64,000 bases of DNA, from positions 1 through 64,000 of the forward strand of contig CADCVW010000043.1 in assembly GCA_902806235.1 (NCBI GenBank), written 5' to 3'. This DNA is from an uncultured Sphingomonadaceae bacterium. GTDB lineage: Bacteria; Pseudomonadota; Alphaproteobacteria; Sphingomonadales; Sphingomonadaceae. Numbering within the stretch: position 1 is the stretch's first letter; the number at the start of each line of letters is the position of its first letter. The position numbers and the translations under genes were made by a program. A model generated the notes under the pieces. That model did no database searches and had not been told where the DNA came from. It worked only from the letters and a program-made list of their open reading frames with translations. Positions 43,455 through 52,991 of the stretch are shown here, in pieces.

Positions 43455-44110
43455 TGCTGGTGCTGGCGGGCGTGGCGGTTATTGCGGGCGGGTTCCTACT
43501 CCGGTTCAACCCGCTGCTGGTGGTGCTCGCGTCCGCGCTCGTCAGCGGGCTTGCGGCGGGGCTCGATCCGCTGCGAGTGGTGTCGGTCTTCGGGAAGGCG
43601 TTCAACGACAGCCGCTACGTGTCGGCGATCTACATCGTGCTGCCGGTGATCGGGCTGCTCGAGCGCTATGGCCTCCAAGCCCGCGCGCGCGCCCTGATCG
43701 GCCGCTTCGCGCGTGTGACCGCCGGGCGGTTGCTGCTCCTCTACCTTCTATTCCGGCAGGTCACCTCGGCGTTGGGGCTGACCTCCGTCGCAGGCCACGC
43801 GCAGACGGTGCGCCCGCTCGTGGCGCCCATGGCGGAGGCCGCAGCCGAAGGGCAGGGCGCGGGCGATCAGGGCGAGCGCGTCAAGGCGCTGACAGCGGCC
43901 ACCGACAATGTGGGCCTGTTCTTCGGCGAGGACATTTTTATCGCGATTGGCTCCATCCTGCTGATGGTGGGCGTGCTCCAGGGCTACGGCATCGCCGTGG
44001 AGCCGTTCGAATTATCCGTTTGGGCGATCCCGACGGCGGCGGCGGCGTTCCTGGTCCACGGGGTGCGGCTCCACCTGCTCGACCGGCGGTTGGGGCGTAG
44101 CACGAAGTGA
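43454..44110 (+). CDS. DUF969 domain-containing membrane protein
   Basis: [60 protein letters not shown]; overlaps the oxoprolinase stop. Listed start 43436 also possible. Confidence 0.85.
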   Translation: MLVLAGVAVIAGGFLLRFNPLLVVLASALVSGLAAGLDPLRVVSVFGKAFNDSRYVSAIYIVLPVIGLLERYGLQARARALIGRFARVTAGRLLLLYLLFRQVTSALGLTSVAGHAQTVRPLVAPMAEAAAEGQGAGDQGERVKALTAATDNVGLFFGEDIFIAIGSILLMVGVLQGYGIAVEPFELSVWAIPTAAAAFLVHGVRLHLLDRRLGRSTK

Positions 44111-45018
44111 TCGGCCTCAACTTCGTCTACGCGGTCGCGGGCTCCGTTTTTGCGCTGTTCGCGGCGTTGGCGCTCATCGACGCGCCGCGCCGGGCCGCCA
44201 ACTCCGCCTTTTACGCTCTGCTCTCCTTCAGCTTCTACGCGGGCGACATCATCGGCGATTTTGGCAATGGCCTGCTCGTCGTCGCGCTCGCCGCCATCGC
44301 CGCCTCCGGCCGTTTCCAAGCCCGCCCGCGCGAAGCGTCGCCCGAGCGGCCCAGAGGCGACGCGCTGTTCGCAGCCGCGCTGGTGATCCCCGCGATGGCG
44401 CTGGTCGGCACGCTGCTGTTCAAGCAGGTCCCCGCGCTGATCGACGGTCGGCAGGCGACGCTGGTGGCGCTGGCGCTCGGCGTGCTGCTGGCGCTTGGGC
44501 TGGGCTACGCCTGGCTCCGGCCCGGTTCGGCCACGCCGTTCCGCGAGGGACGGCGGTTGATGGACGATGTGGGCTGGGCGGCGGTGCTGCCGCAGATGCT
44601 GGCGAGCCTCGGCGCGGTGTTCGCGCTGGCGGGCGTGGGCGACGTCGTGGGCGAGCTCGTCGGCGGCGCGATCCCGCAAGGAAGCCTTCTCGGCGCGGTC
44701 GCGGCCTACGCGGTCGGCATGGCGCTGTTCACGATGGTGATGGGCAACGCCTTCGCGGCGTTTCCGGTCATGGCGGCGGCGGTGGGCGTGCCGATCCTGG
44801 TGCGGCAGTTCGGTGGCGATCCTGCGCCCGTCGCCGCGATCGGCATGCTGGCCGGCTTCTGCGGGACGCTGATGACGCCCATGGCCGCCAACTTCAACCT
44901 GGTGCCCGCAGCGCTCCTCGAGCTCAAGGACCGCAACGGCGTGGTGAAGGCGCAGGTGCCGACCGCCGTGCCGCTGCTCATGTTCAACGCCGCCCTGCTC
45001 TGGTGGGTGCTCTCGTGA
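44107..45018 (+). CDS. DUF979 domain-containing membrane protein
   Basis: Multi-TM; FAALALIDAPRRAANSAFYALLSFSFYAGDIIGDFGNGLLVV; TMVMGNAFAAFPVMAAAVGVPILVRQFGGDPAPVAAIGMLAGFCGTLMTPMAANFNLVPAALLELKDRNGVVKAQ; ATGA overlap with DUF969. Confidence 0.85.
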   Translation: MIGLNFVYAVAGSVFALFAALALIDAPRRAANSAFYALLSFSFYAGDIIGDFGNGLLVVALAAIAASGRFQARPREASPERPRGDALFAAALVIPAMALVGTLLFKQVPALIDGRQATLVALALGVLLALGLGYAWLRPGSATPFREGRRLMDDVGWAAVLPQMLASLGAVFALAGVGDVVGELVGGAIPQGSLLGAVAAYAVGMALFTMVMGNAFAAFPVMAAAVGVPILVRQFGGDPAPVAAIGMLAGFCGTLMTPMAANFNLVPAALLELKDRNGVVKAQVPTAVPLLMFNAALLWWVLS

Positions 45019-46016
45019 CCCGGCTGGATCAGGCGACCGCTGAGAGCTTCGCCCAGCTCACGCTGTCGCACATCGGCCGGGAGTACCCGCACAAGCTCGA
45101 CCATGTCCTGAACAGGCCGGAGGACGCCGCGACACCGTCGACGCTTCACCCGATCTTTCACGGCAGCTTCGACTGGCATTCCTGCGTGCACGGCTGGTGG
45201 CAGTTGCTGCGCCTCATGCGCCTCTTCCCCGGCATAGCGCAGGCGAACGAGATCCGCGCGGGGGCGGACGCCATGCTGGCCCATGACAGGGTTGCGGGCG
45301 AACTGGCCTATCTCGACCGGCCCGGGTCGGCGGGCTTCGAGCGGCCTTACGGCTGGGCGTGGGTGCTAGCGCTGCACGGGGAGGCGGCGCAACACGAAGC
45401 GGGCTGGGCCGCCGCGCTCGAACCGCTGGCGCGGGCCTTCTCCGCGCGGTTCAGGGCGCATCTGCCGAAGCTCACTTATCCGATCCGCACCGGCACGCAT
45501 TTCAATACCGCCTTCGCGCTGACATTGGCGGGCGAGTGGGCGGCGGCGTACGACCGGGCGCTTGCGGAGCTGATCGAACAGCGCGCTCGCGCTTGGTTTG
45601 AGGCCGACCGCCACTGCCAAGCGTGGGAACCCGGCGGCGACGAGTTCCTTTCCCCCGCGCTGATGGAGGCGCTGCTGATGAGCCGCGTACTCGGCCGCGA
45701 CGCGTTCACCTGGTGGTTCGACGCTTTTCTGCCCGAACTCGCGGAGGGACGTCCCGCGACCTTGTTCGAGCCCGCGCTCGTCTCCGACCGCTCGGACGGC
45801 AAAATCGCGCATCTCGACGGTCTCAATCTCAGCCGAGCCTGGTGCTGGCGTGGGATCGGCCGAGCGCTGGGGGAGGAACACCGATTCGTCGCCGTCACGG
45901 AGGCCTCAGCGCAGCGACACCTTGCGGCCAGCCTGCCGCATATAGCCGACGATTATATGGGTACGCACTGGCTCTCCACCTTCGCGCTGCTTGCGCTTGA
46001 TGAGGAAGCTCGCTGA
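45015..46016 (+). CDS. DUF2891 domain-containing protein
   Basis: HPIFHGSFDWHSCVHGWWQLLRLMRLFP; RPYGWAWVLALHGEAAQHE; YPIRTGTHFNTAFALTLAGEWA; GTGA overlap with DUF979. Confidence 0.85.
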   Translation: MTRLDQATAESFAQLTLSHIGREYPHKLDHVLNRPEDAATPSTLHPIFHGSFDWHSCVHGWWQLLRLMRLFPGIAQANEIRAGADAMLAHDRVAGELAYLDRPGSAGFERPYGWAWVLALHGEAAQHEAGWAAALEPLARAFSARFRAHLPKLTYPIRTGTHFNTAFALTLAGEWAAAYDRALAELIEQRARAWFEADRHCQAWEPGGDEFLSPALMEALLMSRVLGRDAFTWWFDAFLPELAEGRPATLFEPALVSDRSDGKIAHLDGLNLSRAWCWRGIGRALGEEHRFVAVTEASAQRHLAASLPHIADDYMGTHWLSTFALLALDEEAR

Positions 46017-46429
46017 ACCGTCATCATGCCCCCGCTCGCCCGGCTAGCTCCGGCCCGGCAACCAGGAGATAGGCGCGATCGAGCTGCCCCAAGGTCGTTA
46101 GCCATTCACTCAGAAAGTTGGCTTCGGGCTAACTGGCCGGCCGGGTGACAAGTCGAGCAAACTTCGGGCGGCAGCCGCCGCGGCAATCGTCTGTACGAAC
46201 GTCTAAACCGGGAAGCGGCGAGGCGCCGGGAACGTCTGACTCTGGGTCTTTGCGGCACCGTCAAGCTGACGATCTTCGGCTGTTCGTCTCGATTCTGGTG
46301 CGGCCCCGACGCTGCCAAGCATCCATTAAGTCAGCCACAACGATGAGCTGATCCTGAGGTGGAAATCAAAGGCAGACCTCCATTGATTTGGGCCCAAGAT
46401 GTCGCGCGTGGCCCGGGACAAGGCCCGGC

Positions 46430-47821
46430 TCACCAACGAGCGATCTTGACGAAGAGCGCGGTTCCCAGCCCCATCGCCACCATGGCGATCGCCGACAAGA
46501 CGAACAGCGCCCAGAGTGGCGCGGCCGCCGCCGACAACGTCCAGCCGCCGAGCACGACGATCGTCAATCGAAGACCTTGCGCCGTGATCGCGCCGCCGAC
46601 CCGCCCCGCACCTTGCGACGCGAAATAAAGGCACAGGCCGAGACCGAAGAACGCGAAGGCGAAGCCCGCGACGCGCAGGTAGCCGTATGCCGCAGCCCGG
46701 ACCGCCGGGCTGTCGGTGAAAACGTCGGCCCAAAATCCAGGCATCAGCACGACCAGCATGCCGAGCACTCCCAGCGCCGAGGCGGCGAGCCCGCCCGCCG
46801 TCCATGCAATACGACGAGCCCGATCGATGTCCCCCGCGCCGATCGCGGTACCGACCATCGGCACGCACGCGACGCCGACCGAGAACGCGATAGGGATCAG
46901 CAGGAACTCGAACCGGACGCCGATCCCATAGCCGGCCAGCGCCTCCGGTCCGAAGCGGGCCACGAGCGCGGTCAGGACCAGGACGGTGGCGACCGACAAC
47001 AGCGGCGACAGCATCGCGATCAGGCCGACCCGCATGATCTCGCCGAACCGGGCGACGTCGAGCAAGCCTGGGTCGAGCCGCAGCCGCAGGCGCGCCCTGG
47101 TCGAGCGAAGATAGGCGAACAGAACCAGAGCCGCGCCGGAGAAGGCCACGAGCTGACCCAACGCGACGCCGGCCATCCCTAGGCGAGGGACCGGGCCGAT
47201 GCCCAGCCCCAACACGCCGCCGACCGCCACTTGGACCACGCCGGCCGCCAACAGCGTATAGGCAGGTACCGACATGTTGCCTGAGCCGCGCGCGACCGAC
47301 GCGAGCATGTTGGTGGCCCAGATCGCGACGATTGCCAGTGCGGCGACATTTGAATAGTCGACCGCCTCATCGAGCACCCGACCCGTTCCGCCGAGGCGCT
47401 GGTACACCGACGGCCCGAGGTTGAGGACGGCGATGGTGAAAAGCAGCCCCAGCACCAGGCCAATCACGAGCGAGCTCAACGCGAGCGCCTGGGCGCGACC
47501 GTCGTCGCCGCCGCCGAGCGCCCTGCTGATGGCCCCCGACACCGTGCCGCCCATCGCGCCCGCGGACAGCATCTGCATGAGCATGAAAATCGGAAAGACC
47601 AGCGCTATGCCGCCGAGCGACGCCACACCCAGCGAGCCCACATACGCCGTTTCCGCGATCGACACGACCGTGGCCGAGCAGAGCGCGATCAGATTGGGTA
47701 GGCTCAGGCGGACCAGCGTCGACAGGACCGGGCCATGGCGGAGCAAATTCGCGCGAGCCGCGGCCGCTGCGGCGATCTGCCGCGTCCGCTCCGCAACGGG
47801 TTCGCTCGTCGTCGCGGTCAC
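46430..47821 (-). CDS. MATE family efflux transporter
   Basis: HGPVLSTLVRLSLPNLIALCSATVVSIAETAYVGSLGVASLGGIALVFPIFMLMQMLSAGAMGGTVSGAISRALGGG. Confidence 0.9.
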   Translation of the reverse strand: MTATTSEPVAERTRQIAAAAAARANLLRHGPVLSTLVRLSLPNLIALCSATVVSIAETAYVGSLGVASLGGIALVFPIFMLMQMLSAGAMGGTVSGAISRALGGGDDGRAQALALSSLVIGLVLGLLFTIAVLNLGPSVYQRLGGTGRVLDEAVDYSNVAALAIVAIWATNMLASVARGSGNMSVPAYTLLAAGVVQVAVGGVLGLGIGPVPRLGMAGVALGQLVAFSGAALVLFAYLRSTRARLRLRLDPGLLDVARFGEIMRVGLIAMLSPLLSVATVLVLTALVARFGPEALAGYGIGVRFEFLLIPIAFSVGVACVPMVGTAIGAGDIDRARRIAWTAGGLAASALGVLGMLVVLMPGFWADVFTDSPAVRAAAYGYLRVAGFAFAFFGLGLCLYFASQGAGRVGGAITAQGLRLTIVVLGGWTLSAAAAPLWALFVLSAIAMVAMGLGTALFVKIARW

Positions 47822-48054
47822 GCCGCGATCACCAACAGGGTCGTGGCACCTTGACTGTGCAGGCGCTCCAGCAGTTTGTAGGCGTGGCGACTCGGCGTCC
47901 CCTTGAACATCTCGCGCCCGACATCGAGATCGGCCGGCGTGAAATCGAGCGCGTCGTTGATCGATGGACGACCGCCGGCGGCGAACATGGCCGCGACGCG
48001 GATGAGGCTGTCGGAGCTGATGACCTGCGAGACCGGCGCGGGGGTCAACATCAT
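47818..48054 (-). CDS. Small protein of unknown function between TetR and MATE genes
   Basis: 78-aa ORF overlapping both neighbours by 4 nt, suggesting translational coupling; no recognised domain. Confidence 0.55.
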   Translation of the reverse strand: MMLTPAPVSQVISSDSLIRVAAMFAAGGRPSINDALDFTPADLDVGREMFKGTPSRHAYKLLERLHSQGATTLLVIAA

Positions 48055-48647
48055 AAACCGAGCTTCCCGATGAGCGTCTGAAGCGTATCGCGCAGGACCG
48101 CGTCGGAAAGCGGACCCTTGCCGACCGCCCGCGACATCCCGACGCTGCCGATCATCGCGGCGAGAACTCCGTGGGCCTCCGCTCGAGGATCGGCCACGCC
48201 CAGCCTAATCATCACGGCCTCAATCTTCGAGGCGAGCTTATCGACGCCTTGGACGAAACGGGCGCGCGTGACGCCCGAAACGCGCGCCATGTCGGACGAC
48301 AGGGCAGGAAGCGGGCACCCACGCTCGGGCTGGTCGCGATGTTCGGGCGAGAGATAGGACGTGAGGTAGGCGCGAAACGCGGCTCCCAAGTCGGCCGTCT
48401 CGTCCGCCAAGGCGTCGTCCAAAGCCCGCGTCTGGCGACGCGCGTCGTCGAACATCGCATCGACCGCTTCCGCGATCAGATCGTCCTTCGACCCGAAGTG
48501 CGCGTAGAAACCGCCATGGGTCAGCCCGGCGTCGGCCATCACGGCGGCCACCCCGAGCTGGTCGGGACCCTTGATACGAAGCTGGCGCGCCGCGGCCGTC
48601 ACGATGCGCGAGCGGGTTTGCGGCTTGTGCTGGTCACTATAACGCAT
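48051..48647 (-). CDS. TetR/AcrR family transcriptional regulator
   Basis: MRYSDQHKPQTRSRIVTAAARQLRIKGPDQLGVAAVMADAGLTHGGFYAHFGSKDDLIAEAVDAMF helix-turn-helix. Confidence 0.92.
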   Translation of the reverse strand: MRYSDQHKPQTRSRIVTAAARQLRIKGPDQLGVAAVMADAGLTHGGFYAHFGSKDDLIAEAVDAMFDDARRQTRALDDALADETADLGAAFRAYLTSYLSPEHRDQPERGCPLPALSSDMARVSGVTRARFVQGVDKLASKIEAVMIRLGVADPRAEAHGVLAAMIGSVGMSRAVGKGPLSDAVLRDTLQTLIGKLGL

Positions 48648-49534
48648 CGCCGCTTCCCGTTTATATGATGATGTTAATACAAAAGGTCGGTCTGGAGCAA
48701 GCGGCCTGAGCTCAAGCCGTAAGCTCCGGCTTCGTCCGACCATAAGCGCGGAGCAGAACCTGAACGAACCTCCGGTTGTGGGGTCCGGCACAAGCGAGCT
48801 GAGTGCCCGCCTGTGGGCCTGTGCTGTCGCGCCGAAGTGGACGCTCGGCAGAGCATTTTGGCAGGCAGCTAAGCGGCCGTTCGAGGTGGCGTTCTCGGCC
48901 CACGGCGCCAGATGTTATGCGCGGCGGCCTCGCTGGCGTGCATTGCGCCCAGTGACGGGCGATCCGATCCGCTATCACGACGGGCGCATGCGAACGACCT
49001 TGATCCGCGCCCCATCTAACCTCGGCCTGCGACCGCTGTACCCCGGCCACGTGCCCGGTACCTGGCGCGCCCCGCTTATAGTGCTGAGCCGCAGTCCGGC
49101 ACCCGCCTGCGCAGCGGACCCGCGATGCGTGCCTTTAAACTCCGGCCCGCGGACGGCGTAGAGGACGTTGCGCGCCAAGGTTTGCTGCCGATCGTCGGCC
49201 GAGTGTTGAGCGGGGCGCTACCGCAGGAGCGCGAGCAGGCGCTCGTCGCGGACGTCGCGGCCGGTCATGCTGCGGCTGTCCCTCCCCGGCCGGTCGGCTT
49301 CATCGTAGCGGCGGCTGATCCCGAGCCGATCGGGTTCGCGCCGCGGGCGATCAGCGATCAATTGGTTGACGGCGGCCCGCCGACCACGGCAATCTCGACG
49401 GAGGGGCCTCGCGTTTCTCGATCGAACGGCACGTGGGGGAGGGCTTCCGCATCGCGCCGAATGTCGGTTCGCAACCGTTCCTCCGGGCTTCCGAAGCCGC
49501 GGGCTTATAGTTTCTTGGAGGTGGAGCGAACGTC

Positions 49535-51046
49535 ATGCGGGGGAGCTTTATGGCTGCGGCGGCGATCGCCGCCCTGCTCGTGGGGGGGGCGGGACAGGCG
49601 GAGACGCTGCGCGAGGCGCTCGTCCAGACCTACAACAGCAACCCGACGATCACGGCGCAGCGGGCGCAGCTGCGCGGCTTGGACGAGGCGGCTTCGGTCG
49701 CCCGCGCGGCCCAGCGGCTGCAACTGGCGGGCACGGCCGGCGTCAACCAGGACCTGACGCGCACCGGCGGCGGCAACGGCCGCAACTTCAACGCCGGCGT
49801 CGACGTCAGCTACCCGTTGTTTAGCGGCGGCCGCATCCGCAATCAGATCCGCGCCGCCGACACGCGGGTCGAGGCGGGGCGAGCGGTCCTGCGGGCGACG
49901 GAGGGCGACATCTTCACCGAATCCGTCGCCGCCTACATGGACGTGACCCGCGATCGCGCGATCGTCGCCTTGAACGAGAACCAGGTGCGCGTTCTCGAAT
50001 CCAACCTGCGGGCCAGCCGCGACCGCTTCGAGGTCGGCGACCTCACGCGCACCGACGTTGCCCAATCGGAAGCGCGGCTCGCGCTTGCGCAGAGCGACCT
50101 CGCCTTGGCGCAGGGGCGGCTACGGGGGAGCGAGGAGAACTATCGGCGGGTAATCGGTGTCCTTCCCGGTGAGTTGCAGCCGCCGCCCGGCCTGCCGCCG
50201 CTGCCCGGCACGCCGGAGCAAGCGGTGGACATCGCGCTCGCCAACAATCCGGACCTGATCTCCATCCTAGCGGAGGTCCGCGCCGCCGGTCTCGACGTCT
50301 TCGTGGCGCGCGCCGATCGCCTGCCGACGGTGGACGCCGTCGGCTCGAGCCGCTATACCAACTTCCTCGGCTCGCAGGACGAGCGCTTCCCCAGCGCGCC
50401 TCCTGGCACGCTTCCCAATACCGAGTCGAACTCCGGTCTGGGCGTGCAAGCCCGGATCCCGATCTACCAGGGGGGTCTGGTGGGCGCGCGCGTTCGCCAA
50501 GCGCAAGCGTTCCAGAGTCAGTTGCTCGAGCAGGGCATCGCGATCGAGCGCAGCGTCGTCGCCGATGCCCGCGCCGCCTTCGCTGCCTACCGCGCCTCGC
50601 TGGACGCAATCCGCTCGAACGAGATCGCGGTGGCCGCGAACAGGCTCGCGCTGGAGGGCGTACGCGCGGAGCAGGGCGTCGGTACCCGCAACGTGCTCGA
50701 CGTGCTCAACGCCGAACAGGAGTTGTTGAACAGCCAGGTGTCGCTCGTCACCGCGCGCCGCGACAGCTACGTCGCGGGCTTCCAGCTCCTGAACGCCATG
50801 GGCCAGGCGGAGGCTGCCGACCTCAACCTCGACGGCATCGGCCCGCTTTACGACCCGCAGATCAACTACGATCGCAGCATCCGGCGCAGGTCGGATTTCG
50901 GAGACGATCCGCGGCCGACAGCCACGGCGACCCGCACCGTGGCGGGTCCGCCCGCGCCGGAAGCCGGTCGGTCGGCGCCCCGGACACCGGCACAAGGGCC
51001 TCAGCCGACCTCCCGCAACACCCCCACGACAGAGCCGCGCCAGTAA
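49535..51046 (+). CDS. TolC family outer membrane protein
   Basis: AETLREALVQTYNSNPTITAQRAQLRGLDEAASVARA; DVSYPLFSGGRIRNQIRAADTRVEAGRAVLRATEGDIFTESVAAYMDVTRDRAIVALNENQVRVLESNLRASRDRFEVGDLTRTDVAQSEARLA. Confidence 0.93.
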   Translation: MRGSFMAAAAIAALLVGGAGQAETLREALVQTYNSNPTITAQRAQLRGLDEAASVARAAQRLQLAGTAGVNQDLTRTGGGNGRNFNAGVDVSYPLFSGGRIRNQIRAADTRVEAGRAVLRATEGDIFTESVAAYMDVTRDRAIVALNENQVRVLESNLRASRDRFEVGDLTRTDVAQSEARLALAQSDLALAQGRLRGSEENYRRVIGVLPGELQPPPGLPPLPGTPEQAVDIALANNPDLISILAEVRAAGLDVFVARADRLPTVDAVGSSRYTNFLGSQDERFPSAPPGTLPNTESNSGLGVQARIPIYQGGLVGARVRQAQAFQSQLLEQGIAIERSVVADARAAFAAYRASLDAIRSNEIAVAANRLALEGVRAEQGVGTRNVLDVLNAEQELLNSQVSLVTARRDSYVAGFQLLNAMGQAEAADLNLDGIGPLYDPQINYDRSIRRRSDFGDDPRPTATATRTVAGPPAPEAGRSAPRTPAQGPQPTSRNTPTTEPRQ

Positions 51047-51338
51047 GCGCGAGTCCTCGATCGGACTTCGACCGAGGTTGGTCGCGAAGTACTTGATCTT
51101 GCTCCGGCTGCGTCAGCGTTGCTCTGGATAGCGGTCGTCCACGTCTTGTGAAGATTGGTCGGGGTGCTGCGAAACCTCGCACTAGACATTGCGTCCCGCC
51201 CTGGGCCATTATGGCCAGCCGACAGGTTCGCCGAGAGCGCATGCGGCTATGCGGCTCCGCGCGGGACAGGCCAAAGCCCGCGCATGGCGGGCCGGCGTTA
51301 GGATAAGGTGAAGGACGCGCCGCGCCGGCGCAGTTCGC

Positions 51339-52838
51339 TCAGGACGCGGGCTCGAGGACCCGCTCCGCCTTCGCTCCCGCCGCCCGCCCGAACGCCATCG
51401 TACCGTCGTCCACCCGGCCGTAGCGGAGCGAGACGAGGTCCAGCGCGTAGTTCTGGTTGAGCCGCCACGGCTTCTTCGCGCCTTGCTTGGGCAGCTCGGC
51501 CAGGGCCCTCTGGATGTAGCCGGAGGAGAAGTCGACGAAGGGCGTCTCGCCCGCGTCCGGGTCGCGCCGCGGCACGCACAGGTCCAGCCCGCGCTTCCCC
51601 ATGTGGTTGAGCAGGCGGCAGACGTACTCGCACGTCAGGTCCGACTTTAGCGTCCACGACGCGTTGGTGTAGCCGAAGCAGAAGGCGAGGTTGGGGACGT
51701 CGGAGAACATCATTCCCTTGTACATCAGCTGGTCCGGCAGCTTCACCGGCCGCCCGTCCAGGCTGAAGCGCACACCCGCGAGCAGCTGGAGCTTGAGCCC
51801 AGTCGCGGCGACGATCACGTCCGCGGGCAGCTCCTTGCCCGATTTGAGGCGGATGCCGTCCGGCGTGAACCGCTCGATGTGGTCGGTGACGACGCTGGCG
51901 GAGCCGTTCTTGATCGCCCCGAACAAGTCGGCGTCTGGCACCAGGCACAGCCGCTGGTCCCACGGGTTGTAGGAGGGGGTGAAATGGGTGTCGACGTCGT
52001 GGTCGGGGCCGAGGTGCTCGCGCACCCCCTTCAGGATATTCTCCCTCACCTTGCCCGGCCGCCGCCGCGCGAGCTGGTAGAAGGCGAGGCCGAGCAGCAC
52101 GTTCTTCCACCGCGTCAGGCGGTAGGCGAGGCGGCCGGGCAAGCGCCGCCGCAGCCAGTTCGCCACCGCGTCCTCCGCTGGCCGCGCAACGATGTAGGTC
52201 GGCGAGCGCTGCAGCATGGTGACGTGGGCGGCGTGCTTGGCCATCTCCGGCACGAGCGTCACGGCGGTCGCGCCCGAGCCGATCACCACGACCCGCCGGC
52301 CCGAATAGTCGTGGTCCTCCGGCCAGAACTGCGGGTGAATCACCTCGCCCCGGAAATCGCCGGCCCCGGGGAAGTCGGGGAGGTGGCCTTGGGCATAGTC
52401 GTAGTAGCCGGAGCACATGAACAGGAAGCGGCAGGATAGCTCGCGCTCGCCCTCGTCCGTCTCCACCGTCACGGTCCACCGCGCGTCGGCGGACGACCAG
52501 TCGGCGCGGACGAGCCGGTGGCGGAAGCGGATGTGGGGCAAGATGTTGTATTCCGCCGCGGTCTCGCGGATGTAGTCGCGGATCGACGGCCCGTCGGCGA
52601 TCGCCTTGGCCTTGGTCCAGGGTTTGAACGCGTAGCCCAGCGTGTGCATATCGCTGTCCGAGCGGATGCCGGGGTAGCGGAACAGGTCCCACGTCCCGCC
52701 GATTGCCTCGCGCGCTTCCAAGATCGCGAAGCTGCGGTCGGGGCAGCGCTGCTTGAGGTAGTAGCCCGCGCCGATACCGGACAGCCCGGCCCCCACCACC
52801 AGCACGTCGAGCTGTTCGGGCCGTCGTTCGCTCTGCAT
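51339..52838 (-). CDS. Flavin-containing monooxygenase (class B / Baeyer-Villiger-like)
   Basis: LDVLVVGAGLSGIGAGYYLKQRCPDRSFAILEAREAIGGTWDLFRYPGIRSDSDMHTLGYAFKPW; VVVIGSGATAVTLVPEMAKHAAHVTMLQRSPTYI. Confidence 0.92.
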   Translation of the reverse strand: MQSERRPEQLDVLVVGAGLSGIGAGYYLKQRCPDRSFAILEAREAIGGTWDLFRYPGIRSDSDMHTLGYAFKPWTKAKAIADGPSIRDYIRETAAEYNILPHIRFRHRLVRADWSSADARWTVTVETDEGERELSCRFLFMCSGYYDYAQGHLPDFPGAGDFRGEVIHPQFWPEDHDYSGRRVVVIGSGATAVTLVPEMAKHAAHVTMLQRSPTYIVARPAEDAVANWLRRRLPGRLAYRLTRWKNVLLGLAFYQLARRRPGKVRENILKGVREHLGPDHDVDTHFTPSYNPWDQRLCLVPDADLFGAIKNGSASVVTDHIERFTPDGIRLKSGKELPADVIVAATGLKLQLLAGVRFSLDGRPVKLPDQLMYKGMMFSDVPNLAFCFGYTNASWTLKSDLTCEYVCRLLNHMGKRGLDLCVPRRDPDAGETPFVDFSSGYIQRALAELPKQGAKKPWRLNQNYALDLVSLRYGRVDDGTMAFGRAAGAKAERVLEPAS

Positions 52839-52991
52839 GGGCCACCTTCCGTTGCGCGCTGCAACTTGGTCGGGAACGCCGCAGAAATCAACGCGCTAGG
52901 CGCGCGTCGTGATGCGCGGAAGCCGCACCCGGACAGCCATCGTTCAGGCGCCGAACTTAGGCTCTTTCCTTGCCAGCGCTTTGCTGAAAGC

